Shown here: piece by piece, positions 27,279 through 35,965 of the stretch
Layout: every line of letters begins with the position of its first letter
How positions within the stretch are numbered: position 1 is the stretch's first letter
Assembly (NCBI RefSeq): GCF_000421845.1
Contig: NZ_ATXU01000006.1
Coordinates: 124,001 to 188,000 of the forward strand
DNA: 64,000 bases
DNA from: Leucobacter chironomi DSM 19883
GTDB lineage: Bacteria > Actinomycetota > Actinomycetes > Actinomycetales > Microbacteriaceae
Reading direction: 5' to 3'
Notes under the pieces: generated by a model
The model's input: the letters and a program-made list of their open reading frames with translations, nothing else
Database searches by the model: none
Told to the model about the DNA's origin: nothing
Program-made: the position numbers and the translations under genes

Positions 27279-28103
27279 TCAGTCGCCGCGCAGGATCGCG
27301 AGGATGCGCAGGATCTCGACGTACAGCCAGATCAGCGTCACCATGAGGCCGAAGGCCGCCGACCAGGCCCACTTCTCGGGCACGCGGTTCTTCACACCGT
27401 TCTGGATGAGCTCGAAGTCCATGACGAGCGAGTAGGCGGCGAGCAGCACGGCGAGCGCGCCGATCGCGAGGCCGAGCCAGCCGGTGCGCAGCCCCCACGG
27501 GTCCTGGTTGACGCCGGTGAGCATGAGCACGAGGTTCACGACCGAGAACGCCAGGTAGCCGAAGATCGCGACCATGAAGATCTTGTTGAGCTTCGGGCTG
27601 GTGCGCACCTTGCCGCTGCGGAAGAGCAGCAGGGTCACGCCGAACACCGAGAGGGTGCCGATGATCGCCTGCGACACGATGCCCGCCCACTGCGCCTCGA
27701 AGATGCCCGAGATGCCGCCGAGGAAGACGCCCTGGAACACCGCGTACAGCACGATGAGGGGAACGCTCGGCTCCTTCTTGAAGGAGTTGACGAGGCCGAG
27801 CACCAGGCCGGCGATGGCCGCCGGCAGTGCGAGGATCGGCATGAACCAGCCGACCGCGCCGAAGACGAGCACGATGAGGAACAGCATCACCGTCTTGGAG
27901 ATGGTGTTCTCGTAGGTCATCGGACGGTCGGAGGGGGCGATGACGGGCGGCTGCTCGCCGCCGAAGCCCGCCTCGGCGACGGGCTCGTCGATGCCTGGCC
28001 GCTGCGTCTGCGCAGCGGGCTGATCGTAGATGCGGCGCAGCTCGTCAGCGGTGAGGGTCTTGCCGTTGAGTGCCGGGTTGTTGCTGAGAGCCGGGTTGCT
28101 CAT
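27279..28103 (-). CDS. Bax inhibitor-1/YccA-family membrane protein
   Basis: The 274-residue protein has a soluble N-terminus of about 80 residues (MSNPALSNNPALNGKTLTAD, conserved in actinobacteria) and seven membrane segments. The C-terminal DFELIQNGVKNRVPEKWAWS is the family hallmark and includes the Asp linked to pH-dependent Ca2+ leak in BI-1 homologues. The start at 28103 matches the conserved MSNPALS; AAAGGA lies about 10 nt upstream. Its physiological role here is unknown. Confidence 0.9.
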   Translation of the reverse strand: MSNPALSNNPALNGKTLTADELRRIYDQPAAQTQRPGIDEPVAEAGFGGEQPPVIAPSDRPMTYENTISKTVMLFLIVLVFGAVGWFMPILALPAAIAGLVLGLVNSFKKEPSVPLIVLYAVFQGVFLGGISGIFEAQWAGIVSQAIIGTLSVFGVTLLLFRSGKVRTSPKLNKIFMVAIFGYLAFSVVNLVLMLTGVNQDPWGLRTGWLGLAIGALAVLLAAYSLVMDFELIQNGVKNRVPEKWAWSAAFGLMVTLIWLYVEILRILAILRGD

Positions 28104-28212
28104 GCGTCGGAATCCTTTCCTGGCGTATGGGAACGGTTCCAGCTTATCCACAGGGGGCGCTTCCGTGGCTGTGACTCTGCCCGATCCGCCGCCCCTGTTC
28201 GCGCAGCGCGGA

Positions 28213-28218
28213 TAGGCT
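28213..28218 (+). promoter_or_regulatory. -10 box of the GDPD gene (leaderless)
   Basis: TAGGCT ends 6 nt before the ATG at 28225. Confidence 0.6.
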
Positions 28219-28224
28219 GGGCGC

Positions 28225-29241
28225 ATGGAGAGCCCGGATCCTGCGCCCATCGTCATCGGCCACCGCGGGGCACCGGGCTACCGTCCCGAGCACAGCGCCT
28301 CCTCGTACCGGCTCGCCTTCGAGCTCGGCGCCGACGCTGTGGAGCCCGACATCGTCGCGACGCGCGACGGGGTGCTCGTGGTGCGGCACGAGAACGAGAT
28401 CTCGGGCACCACCGACGTCGCGCAGCACCCCGAGTTCGCCGCTCGCCGCACCACCAAGACGATCGACGGCAAGCGCCTCACCGGATGGTTCACCGAGGAC
28501 TTCACCTGGGACGAACTCGCGACCCTGCGCTGCGCCGAGCGCCTGCCGCGGGTGCGCCCCGGCAATCGCGAGTTCGACGGCGCCGAGCCGATCCTGCGCC
28601 TGCGCGACGTGCTCGCGATCGTCGACGAGGAGAGCGCGCGGCTGGGGCGGCGGCTGCGCGCGGTGGTGGAGGTGAAGCACGCCGCCTACTTCGCGGGCGT
28701 CGGGCACGACCTCGGAGCGCTGCTGCTCGCCGAGCTCGCGGCCACCGGGTGGGATGCGGATCGCGAGCGTCTGGTGATCGAATCGTTCGAGCTCGGGGTG
28801 CTGGATCGGCTGCGCGCCGCCGGGGTGCGCGCCGATCTCGTGTTCCTCGCCGACCGCTTCGGGTCGCCGGCCGACGAGCCCGTCGACGGCGCCCCCTCGC
28901 GCAGCTTCGCCTGGTACCGCAGCGACCCCGGGCTCGAGCTGCTCGCGCAGCGGGTCGACGGGATCAGCGTCGCGAAGGGCAACCTGATCCGGGTGAACGC
29001 GCTGGGGCGCGCGATCGGCGCCACCGACCTCGTGGCGCGGGCGCACGCGCGCGGGCTGCTCGTCTACACCTGGACGCTGCGGCCCGAGAACCGCTACCTC
29101 AACGTGCGCCACCAGACCTCGCTGCGCGGGGCGGCGTGGGGTGACTGGCAGGCGGAGTTCGCGCTGCTGCTGCGGTCCGGCGTCGATGGCGTGTTCGTGG
29201 ACCACCCCGATCTCGGGGTGGCGATCCGCGACGCGCAGTAG
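28225..29241 (+). CDS. Glycerophosphodiester phosphodiesterase family protein
   Basis: The 338-residue TIM-barrel enzyme would split glycerophosphodiesters into an alcohol and glycerol-3-phosphate. The catalytic start is VIGHRGAPGYRPEHSASSY, with His, Arg and the following Glu. EPDIVATRDGVLVVRHE holds the metal ligands, and VFVDHPD closes the barrel. There is no signal peptide, so it is probably cytoplasmic. Translation likely starts on a leaderless mRNA. It is convergent with the asparaginase gene 35 bp away. Confidence 0.93.
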   Translation: MESPDPAPIVIGHRGAPGYRPEHSASSYRLAFELGADAVEPDIVATRDGVLVVRHENEISGTTDVAQHPEFAARRTTKTIDGKRLTGWFTEDFTWDELATLRCAERLPRVRPGNREFDGAEPILRLRDVLAIVDEESARLGRRLRAVVEVKHAAYFAGVGHDLGALLLAELAATGWDADRERLVIESFELGVLDRLRAAGVRADLVFLADRFGSPADEPVDGAPSRSFAWYRSDPGLELLAQRVDGISVAKGNLIRVNALGRAIGATDLVARAHARGLLVYTWTLRPENRYLNVRHQTSLRGAAWGDWQAEFALLLRSGVDGVFVDHPDLGVAIRDAQ

Positions 29242-29276
29242 CGCGATCGCGGGCGGTGACGCGGAGGCCGCGGTGC

Positions 29277-30263
29277 TCAGCGGGTGAGCTCCCCGACGAG
29301 GTTCTGCTCCATCAGGGCGCGCAGCTCGGCGCCGCGATGGCCGCGGTCGAGCAGGAAGCCGAGCTTGGCCGTCGCCGCCTCCACGGTGAGGTCGGATCCG
29401 TCGATCACTCCCGCCGCCGCCAGCTCGCGGCCGACCGCGTAGCGGGCGAGATCCACCCCGCCGACCGCGCACTGAGTGACGGCGACCACGGGCATCGATC
29501 CGCAGATCTCCCGCAGCGTGCCCAGCATGCCGGGTCGTGCCATAGGCGCATTGCCGGACCCGTAGCACTCCAGCACGAGCCCGTCGGGCTGCCCGCCCAC
29601 CATTGCGCGCAGGTCGGCCGCGGTCACCGCCGGGGTGAAACGGAACGAGAGCACGCGGGCCGGCGCGGCGGGGGAGTCCTGGCCTGTCGGCTCCGCTGAA
29701 ATGCCAGCGGAGCCGGCGGCGAGCGGACGTTCGGCGCGGAAAGCGGCGAGCGACACGCTGTCGTGCTTGACCGCGCGCACGGCGGGCAGGATCGCGCCCC
29801 CGAAGGCCACCGACACCGGCGCGCCCGGTGCGGCCTTCACGGAGGCGCGGATCGCGAGGGCGAGATTGTCGAGAGCGTCGGTGCCGGGGGCGCCGTGCGC
29901 GAGCTGGCTGCCCGTCACCACGACGGGGCTGCCGATGCCGGAGAGCTCGAACGCGAGCCGGGACGCGGTATAGGCGAGCGTGTCGGTGCCGTGCAGGATG
30001 ACGACGCCGCGGGGGCGGTGGGTGCGCACGCGGGCGCTGATCGCGCGGGCGATGCGGGGCGCCGTATCGGCGTCGGCGTTCGCGCTGTCGATCGCGGGGA
30101 GCAGGTGGTTGATGCGCGCCTCGACGCCGAGCGGGCCGCAGATGCCGGCCACGAGCCGTTCGAGCACCTCGGGGAAGTCGGGGTCGGGGGCGAGCCCCGC
30201 GTCGGTCTCGTGCATGCCGATCGTGCCGCCCGTCGCGAAGACGAGCACGCTGGGAGTAGCCAT
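29277..30263 (-). CDS. Asparaginase
   Basis: The 328-residue protein hydrolyses asparagine to aspartate and ammonia. Both catalytic threonine motifs are present: VFATGGTIGMH near the N-terminus and VILHGTDTLAYTASRLAF. No signal peptide is seen, so it resembles the cytoplasmic form. A C-terminal domain (about 215-328) contains LVLECYGSGNAP. It lies between GDPD (convergent) and pcrA (divergent). Confidence 0.93.
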   Translation of the reverse strand: MATPSVLVFATGGTIGMHETDAGLAPDPDFPEVLERLVAGICGPLGVEARINHLLPAIDSANADADTAPRIARAISARVRTHRPRGVVILHGTDTLAYTASRLAFELSGIGSPVVVTGSQLAHGAPGTDALDNLALAIRASVKAAPGAPVSVAFGGAILPAVRAVKHDSVSLAAFRAERPLAAGSAGISAEPTGQDSPAAPARVLSFRFTPAVTAADLRAMVGGQPDGLVLECYGSGNAPMARPGMLGTLREICGSMPVVAVTQCAVGGVDLARYAVGRELAAAGVIDGSDLTVEAATAKLGFLLDRGHRGAELRALMEQNLVGELTR

Positions 30264-30348
30264 CCCTCTATTCTGGCCTGTTCGCCGCGCGGTTGCTCGC
30301 CGGGGCGGATCGGGTGGGGGCGCGGACGTGAATGTCAGTGGTCATGCC

Positions 30349-30354
30349 TAGACT
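30349..30354 (+). promoter_or_regulatory. -10 box of pcrA
   Basis: TAGACT ends 10 nt before the ATG at 30365, leaving a leader of only about 3-4 nt. Confidence 0.55.
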
Positions 30355-30364
30355 GGATCCCACG

Positions 30365-32950
30365 ATGAGCGAGTTTGAACTTCTGGAGCCCGGGGCTCCG
30401 TTCGGTGGTCCTTCGGCGGGCGGCGCGGGGGCGGCAGACGGCGGCGATCCGCTGCTCCACGGGCTGAACCCGGCGCAGGAGCGCGCCGTGGTCTCGCGCG
30501 GACAGGCGCTGCTGATCGTCGCCGGCGCCGGATCCGGCAAGACCCGCGTGCTCACCCACCGCATCGCCCACCTCATCCGCAACAAGGAGGCGTGGCCCAG
30601 TCAGATCCTCGCGATCACCTTCACTAACAAGGCCGCCGCCGAGATGCGGGAGCGCATCGAGGGGCTGCTCGGCGAGGGCGCGCAGGGCATGTGGGTCTCC
30701 ACCTTCCACTCCGCGTGCGTGCGGATCCTGCGGCGCGAAGCCGAGCGCTTCGGCTACGTCTCGGGCTTCACCATCTACGACTCCGCCGACTCGCGCGCTC
30801 TGCTCAAGCGCATCATCAAGGAGCTCGACGCCGACACCTACGGCTTCACCCCCGCGAACGCCGGCTCGAAGATATCGAAGCTCAAGAACGAGCTGAGCGA
30901 CGCCGACGACTACGCCGCGACCATGAACGAGAGCGACCCGCGCGATCGCCTGTTCGTCGAGATCTTCAAGATGTACGAGCAGGAGCTGCGCCGCGCCAAC
31001 GCCTTCGACTTCGACGACCTCATCGGGCAGACGGTGCAGCTCTTCCGCGCGCACCCCGACGTGGCCGCCGTCTACCAGCGGCGCTTCCGCCACGTCCTCG
31101 TCGACGAGTACCAGGACACGAACCACGCCCAGTACTCCCTGATCCGAGAGCTCACGCGCTTCATCGAGCCCGAAGAGGTCGACAGGCTCGTGCCGCCCGC
31201 CCGCGCGCGCGAACTCGACGCGAGCGGCCGCATCCCGCCGGCCAGCCTCACCGTCGTGGGCGACAGCGACCAGTCGATCTACGCCTTCCGCGGGGCCGAC
31301 ATCCGCAACATCGTCGAGTTCGAGCGCGACTTCCGCGGCGCCGAGGTCGTGAAGCTCGAGCAGAACTACCGCTCCACGCAGAACATCCTCTCGGCCGCCA
31401 ACGCCGTCATCGGCAACAACTTCGACCGCCAGGAGAAGAACCTCTTCACCACCGAGGGCGACGGCGCGAAGATCGTCGGCTTCACCGGGTACTCACAGCA
31501 CGACGAGGCGCGCTTCGTCGCCGAGGAGATCGAGGATCTGCACCGGGGCGGCATGGCCTACGGCGACGTGGCCGTGTTCTACCGCACCAACTCGCAGACC
31601 CGAGCGCTGGAAGAACTGCTCATCCGATCCGCGATCCCGTACCGCGTGCTCGGCGGAACCAAGTTCTACGAGCGCGCCGAGATCAAAGACGCGATGTCCT
31701 ACCTCACCAGCATCGCGAACCCCTACGACCCGATCGCGTGGTCGCGGCTGCTGGGCGCCCCCAAGCGGGGGATCGGCCCGATGGCCGAGGCGCACCTCGC
31801 CAACTTCCAGGAGGCGCAGGGCCTCTCGTTCCACGACGCCATGCTGCGCGTCGACGAGATCCCGGCGATCGGGCCGAAGCTTCGGGGCACGGTGCGGCAG
31901 CTCGCCGAACTGCTCGCCCGAGCCGCGCGCATGGCCGCCGGCGGCGGTGCGACCGACGACTCGGACGAGGAGGCGAAGCCCGCTCCCGTCGGCGACGTGC
32001 TCAAGCTGATCCTCGATGAGACCGAGATGATCGAGAAGCTGCGGGCCAAGCGCGATCCGCAGGACGACGCGCGCGCCGAGAACCTCGAAGAGCTCATCGC
32101 GGTGGCCCGCGAGTTCGACGCCAAGCAGCCGGGCGCCGGGCTGCTCGCCTTCCTCACCGAGGTCAGCCTCGTCGCCGCAGCCGACGACCTCGACGACACG
32201 AGCGGCACCGTCTCGCTCATGACGATGCACACCGCGAAGGGCCTCGAGTTCAAGGCCGTGTTCATCACGGGAGTGGAGGAGGGGCTGCTGCCGCACCAGA
32301 TGTCGGTCGACGAGGTCGGCGGCATCAGCGAGGAGCGGCGCCTCATGTACGTCGGTATCACCCGCGCCCGCGAGCAGCTGTACCTCACGCTCGCATCCAC
32401 CCGCGCCACCTTCGGCGACGTGTCGGTCGCGATGCCTTCCCGCTTCCTGCAGGAGATCCCCGAGGGGCTCATCGATTGGCGCCAGTCGCCCGGCGAGGTC
32501 ACGGGTCGTGGCGGCACCGAGTCGCGCGCGCTTAACGCGCCGCGCGGATCGTCCTCGGGGTACGGCTCGGGGGCCTCCCGGTCGCGGGGGCGCGTCGACT
32601 CCTCGGTGTCGTTCGGCACCTCGGGCGGCGGTTACGGCTCGGCGGCGGTCAGCGAGCCCGCGAGCGGCAACATGCAGTCCGCGCTCGACAAGTGGCGAGA
32701 GCGCAAGCGTCAGGCGAAGGCGGCGCAGGCCGCGGGCGGCGGCTTCCCCAACATGATCGGCGGCGCCGCACGCGACAACGGCGACCTCGAACTCTCCTCG
32801 GGTGACCGCATCCGCCACGACGAGTACGGCGAAGGCCGTGTGACGAGCGTCACGGGCGCCGGCTCGAAGCGGATCGCGCACGTCGTGTTCGACGCGGTCG
32901 GGGAGCGCAAGCTGCTCGTGAAGCTCGCCCCGATCTCCAAGATCGACTGA
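30365..32950 (+). CDS. pcrA: ATP-dependent DNA helicase PcrA/UvrD
   Basis: PcrA is a superfamily 1A 3'-5' helicase for repair and replication restart. The 861-residue protein has Q-motif LNPAQERAV, Walker A GAGSGKTRVLTHRI, DEYQDTNHAQY (Walker B) and VGDSDQSIYAFRGAD, then motif V/VI regions HTAKGLEFKAVF and LMYVGITRAREQLYL. The C-terminus has a Gly/Ser-rich linker and the RNA-polymerase-binding Tudor-like domain (GDRIRHDEYGEGRVTSV). The start at 30365 is chosen by the -10 box; an in-frame ATG at 30332 lies upstream of it. Confidence 0.96.
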   Translation: MSEFELLEPGAPFGGPSAGGAGAADGGDPLLHGLNPAQERAVVSRGQALLIVAGAGSGKTRVLTHRIAHLIRNKEAWPSQILAITFTNKAAAEMRERIEGLLGEGAQGMWVSTFHSACVRILRREAERFGYVSGFTIYDSADSRALLKRIIKELDADTYGFTPANAGSKISKLKNELSDADDYAATMNESDPRDRLFVEIFKMYEQELRRANAFDFDDLIGQTVQLFRAHPDVAAVYQRRFRHVLVDEYQDTNHAQYSLIRELTRFIEPEEVDRLVPPARARELDASGRIPPASLTVVGDSDQSIYAFRGADIRNIVEFERDFRGAEVVKLEQNYRSTQNILSAANAVIGNNFDRQEKNLFTTEGDGAKIVGFTGYSQHDEARFVAEEIEDLHRGGMAYGDVAVFYRTNSQTRALEELLIRSAIPYRVLGGTKFYERAEIKDAMSYLTSIANPYDPIAWSRLLGAPKRGIGPMAEAHLANFQEAQGLSFHDAMLRVDEIPAIGPKLRGTVRQLAELLARAARMAAGGGATDDSDEEAKPAPVGDVLKLILDETEMIEKLRAKRDPQDDARAENLEELIAVAREFDAKQPGAGLLAFLTEVSLVAAADDLDDTSGTVSLMTMHTAKGLEFKAVFITGVEEGLLPHQMSVDEVGGISEERRLMYVGITRAREQLYLTLASTRATFGDVSVAMPSRFLQEIPEGLIDWRQSPGEVTGRGGTESRALNAPRGSSSGYGSGASRSRGRVDSSVSFGTSGGGYGSAAVSEPASGNMQSALDKWRERKRQAKAAQAAGGGFPNMIGGAARDNGDLELSSGDRIRHDEYGEGRVTSVTGAGSKRIAHVVFDAVGERKLLVKLAPISKID

Positions 32951-33000
32951 GCCGCCCGATCTTTCCTCCCAGGGGGCCGCGATCCCACGCGGCCGACCGC

Positions 33001-33630
33001 TCAGCCGATGAGGACGCGGTACTCCTGCATGATGCGTTCGAGGTCGGCCTCGTCGGCGGCGATGTCGCCGTCGCGCTGCATCCACTCGCCGAGTTGCGCA
33101 CTGATGACGCCGTGCGCGAGCGACGCCGCCATCGTGGCTTCGCGGAACGGGGAGTCGAGCTTCGCGTGCTCGGGATGCGCGATGAGCCACGCCGTCGCGG
33201 TTGCGGTGATGTGGTGGGCCGACTCGAGCAGGGTGACGAGCGCCATGCGTCCGGCCTCCGGCTGCTCGGCGAGCAGCTGGGCGCGCAGGCGTGCCACCTC
33301 GGTGTTGACGTTGCTGTGCCCGATGGCGGCGAAGATGAGACGCAGGATGCCGAGGGTGAGGTTGTCGGGGCAGCTGTCGAGCACCACGAAGGCTTCATCG
33401 CCCTCGGGGATGCTGATCGCACGCCCCACGATGGCGTAGTCGCGCCCGGCGAAGTAGTTGAAGAAGGTGCTGCGCGAGATGTCCGCCATCTCGCAGATCG
33501 CTTCGACCGTGACGTGTTCGACGCCGTGCTCCAGGGCCAGAGTCACGGCCGAGGTCTCGATGGCGTTCTCGGTCGCTCGACGCTTGCGCGCCCGCAGGCC
33601 CTCGCGCTTGGGTGTCTCGGTCTCTTCCAC
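33001..33630 (-). CDS. TetR-family transcriptional regulator
   Basis: The protein of about 209 residues has an N-terminal TetR HTH (about 15-60; VTVEAICEMADISRSTFFNYFAG without a break is the recognition helix region) and an effector domain of unassigned ligand. The SD AGGGAGG lies directly against a GTG at 33636, so the next in-frame GTG at 33630, with normal spacing, is preferred. It is divergent from the diguanylate cyclase pair and probably acts on the palindrome at 33777. Confidence 0.88.
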   Translation of the reverse strand: MEETETPKREGLRARKRRATENAIETSAVTLALEHGVEHVTVEAICEMADISRSTFFNYFAGRDYAIVGRAISIPEGDEAFVVLDSCPDNLTLGILRLIFAAIGHSNVNTEVARLRAQLLAEQPEAGRMALVTLLESAHHITATATAWLIAHPEHAKLDSPFREATMAASLAHGVISAQLGEWMQRDGDIAADEADLERIMQEYRVLIG

Positions 33631-33776
33631 GTCCACCTCCCTTGTTCACCGGCCGCCGGAGAGGTCTGATGCCTCCGGGCGGGAACCCCGCCGTCAGCAG
33701 CCCCCTCAGCATACCGCCCGCAGCCTGTGATTCCGGTGGCTGCAGCGCGGTCCGCAGGGTGAAGCCAGGGTGATTC

Positions 33777-33798
33777 CACACGGAAGCGTGTGTACGCT
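33777..33798 (+). promoter_or_regulatory. Operator and -10 box before the diguanylate cyclases
   Basis: CACACG-GAAG-CGTGTG (33777-33792) is a perfect inverted repeat that touches a -10-like TACGCT (33793-33798). A repressor bound here would block transcription of the plus-strand pair. The divergent TetR gene is the obvious candidate. Confidence 0.5.
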
Positions 33799-33853
33799 GG
33801 CAGAAACTGGCAGGGGCATCGACGGAATGGGGATACGTCGGGGAGGGGGAGTC

Positions 33854-34831
33854 ATGAGGCGAGTCTCGGCGCTGATGCGGCGGCAGGATGCGCACTCCCT
33901 GTATCTCTCCTCAGCGGCCCTGCTGCTCGGACTCACTCTGGTGGTCGACGTGGTGTTCCACGCCGGTCTGGGCAACCCCGCGCTGACGTGGGGGCTGCTG
34001 CTGTTCTGCGTGGTCGGCGGATGCTCGGCCTTCCTGTTCGGCAAGCAGGTGCCGCGCTGGATCGGCACCCTCAGCGTGCTCATCTTCATCGTGGCGCAGA
34101 CCTACTACCTGAGTCTCGCCGATGATCCCCAGGCGGTGATCTCCTCGGCGCAGCAGCTGCCGGTGGTCGCGTTCTACCTCGGCTGGTTCGTGCGGCCGCG
34201 CCTCGCGCTGCTGCTCGTGATGCTGTGCCTGGTGTCGTTCGGCATCACGATGTGGATGAACCCGCTGTTCAGCGCGGACGGCGTCATCGGGGCCCCGGTC
34301 GCCGTGCACGCGCTGCTCGCGATGCTGTTCTGCTTCGGCGCCGGGCTGTACCTGTGGCGCAGGCAGGCGCAGTCCGCCGCGATCGATCCGCTGACCGGCA
34401 CCTATCATCGGCGGGCGATCGTCGAGCGGATCTCGCACCGGCTGCAGCGGCGCTCGACGCGGCGCGATCCGTTCTGCCTGGTGGTGATCGACTTCGACGA
34501 CTTCAAGCGGCTCAACGACACCCGGGGGCACGCCGCCGGCGACGAGGCCCTGTTCGAGACGACCGCGGGCTGGCGGGCCGAGCTGCGCGCGGGCGATGCG
34601 GTCGGCAGGATCGGCGGCGACGAGTTCGTGCTGCTGCTGCCGCATGTGCGGATCGAGGAGGCCCAGTGCATCGTGGACCGCCTGCGGGACGGGGCCCCTC
34701 ACCCGTGGTCGGCGGGGATCGCGCAGTCCGGCGCCGGCGATACGCCGGCGGCGATGCTCGCGCGGGCCGACGGCGAACTGTATCGGGAGAAGCAGTCGAA
34801 AGCGGATCGGCGGGTGAAGAACGATGGCTAG
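33854..34831 (+). CDS. Membrane-bound diguanylate cyclase with intact I-site
   Basis: The 325-residue protein has about six membrane segments (about 15-170) followed by a GGDEF domain (about 175-320) that makes c-di-GMP. It contains DPLTGTYHRRAIVE, VVIDFDDFKRLND and the active-site RIGGDEFVLLLPH. RAGD sits five residues before GGDEF, matching the RxxD product-inhibition site. The start at 33854 (MRRVSALMRR) follows GGGGAGGGGGAG. The stop overlaps the next cyclase by 8 nt. Confidence 0.88.
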   Translation: MRRVSALMRRQDAHSLYLSSAALLLGLTLVVDVVFHAGLGNPALTWGLLLFCVVGGCSAFLFGKQVPRWIGTLSVLIFIVAQTYYLSLADDPQAVISSAQQLPVVAFYLGWFVRPRLALLLVMLCLVSFGITMWMNPLFSADGVIGAPVAVHALLAMLFCFGAGLYLWRRQAQSAAIDPLTGTYHRRAIVERISHRLQRRSTRRDPFCLVVIDFDDFKRLNDTRGHAAGDEALFETTAGWRAELRAGDAVGRIGGDEFVLLLPHVRIEEAQCIVDRLRDGAPHPWSAGIAQSGAGDTPAAMLARADGELYREKQSKADRRVKNDG

Positions 34832-35849
34832 CGGGTCGGTTGAGTGGGCGGCCGGCGTCTTCGACCGGGCGGGCGCGCTGCTGCGCCGCTTCGTGCGGTG
34901 GCAGACGCCGTTCTCGACGGTGAGCGCGTTGATCCCGCTGATGCTCGCGGTCGTGTTCGCCTCCGATCTCGTGGTCGGTCACCCGCACATCGAGCGGCCG
35001 ATGGTGAGCGTGTGGCTGGTGCTGTACCTGCTGCTCGCGATGGTGCCGCTGGTGCTGGGACGCCACTACCCGCTCTGGGCGGGGTTCGCGGTGGTGCTCG
35101 GCATGGAGGCCTGGTCGAGCTACTTCCTGATGTTCTCCCGCCACAGCCACGCGGAGATCAACGCGCTGCTGGAGCTGCCGCTCGTGGCGCTCTACGTGGC
35201 CTGGTTCTACCCCACGGTGGTCGCGTGGAGCTTCATCGGGCTGAGCATGGCGCGGGTGTCGAGCACGCTGATCTGGAACCCCGACATGGGGAATGATGTC
35301 GGATCGCCGTTCGTCATGATCGGCTACGCGCTCATCATCATGCTGTTCTGCTTCGAGGGGGCGCGAGCGGTGCGCCGTCAGCTGCGCGCCCAGGCGTGCA
35401 CCGATGCGCTGACGGGCGCGCTGAACCGGCGGGGAATGGCGGAGGCCGGATCGCGGATGCTGCGCCGTTCCGAGCGCCTCGACGAGCCGCTGGCGGTCGC
35501 CGTAATCGACTTCGACGACTTCAAGCTCGTCAACGACGCCGGCGGTCACGCCGCCGGCGACACGGCGCTGCGCGAGTCGGTGCGGCAGTGGTCGGCGATG
35601 GTGGGGATGCGCGGGCACTCCGGCCGCGGCGGAGGCTTCGTGGCGAGGCTCGGGGGAGACGAGTTCGTGCTCGTGGCGCGTGCCGGCTCGGGGGAGCTGA
35701 GGGCGAGTCTCGGTCGTGCGCATGACGAGTCCCCGTTCTCGTGGTCATGGGGCGTGGTGGCCGCGCAGACGACCGAGGGTCTGGACGAGGCGATCGCGCG
35801 CGCCGACGCCGAGCTGTATCTCGGTCGTGGCGCACGACGCGAGGGATGA
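34824..35849 (+). CDS. Second membrane-bound diguanylate cyclase, I-site lost
   Basis: The 341-residue protein has the same plan: six membrane segments (about 30-190), then a GGDEF domain (about 195-340) with TDALTGALNRRGMAE, AVIDFDDFKLVND and RLGGDEFVLVARAG. At the inhibition-site position it reads RGGG instead of RxxD, so feedback inhibition should be absent or altered. The insert before it (GMRGHSGRGGG) is Gly-rich. It overlaps the first cyclase by 8 nt, so the two are translated together and likely arose by duplication. Confidence 0.88.
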   Translation: MASGSVEWAAGVFDRAGALLRRFVRWQTPFSTVSALIPLMLAVVFASDLVVGHPHIERPMVSVWLVLYLLLAMVPLVLGRHYPLWAGFAVVLGMEAWSSYFLMFSRHSHAEINALLELPLVALYVAWFYPTVVAWSFIGLSMARVSSTLIWNPDMGNDVGSPFVMIGYALIIMLFCFEGARAVRRQLRAQACTDALTGALNRRGMAEAGSRMLRRSERLDEPLAVAVIDFDDFKLVNDAGGHAAGDTALRESVRQWSAMVGMRGHSGRGGGFVARLGGDEFVLVARAGSGELRASLGRAHDESPFSWSWGVVAAQTTEGLDEAIARADAELYLGRGARREG

Positions 35850-35881
35850 GCCGCGGCCGGGAGGCGCCCATATCGCGGTGC

Positions 35882-35918
35882 TAGACTCTCGGATGGTCGA
35901 GATATCTCGACGTCGAGA
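35882..35918 (+). promoter_or_regulatory. sucCD promoter with two overlapping palindromes
   Basis: TAGACT (35882-35887) is a -10 candidate. Downstream of it TCGAGATATCTCGA (35897-35910) and TCTCGACGTCGAGA (35905-35918) are perfect 14-bp palindromes that share six bases. They suit an operator at the start of the leader. The regulator is not identified. Confidence 0.55.
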
Positions 35919-35965
35919 CATTTTTCTGCCTCGGATCACCATTACTCCCAAGCGAAGGACAGTAC

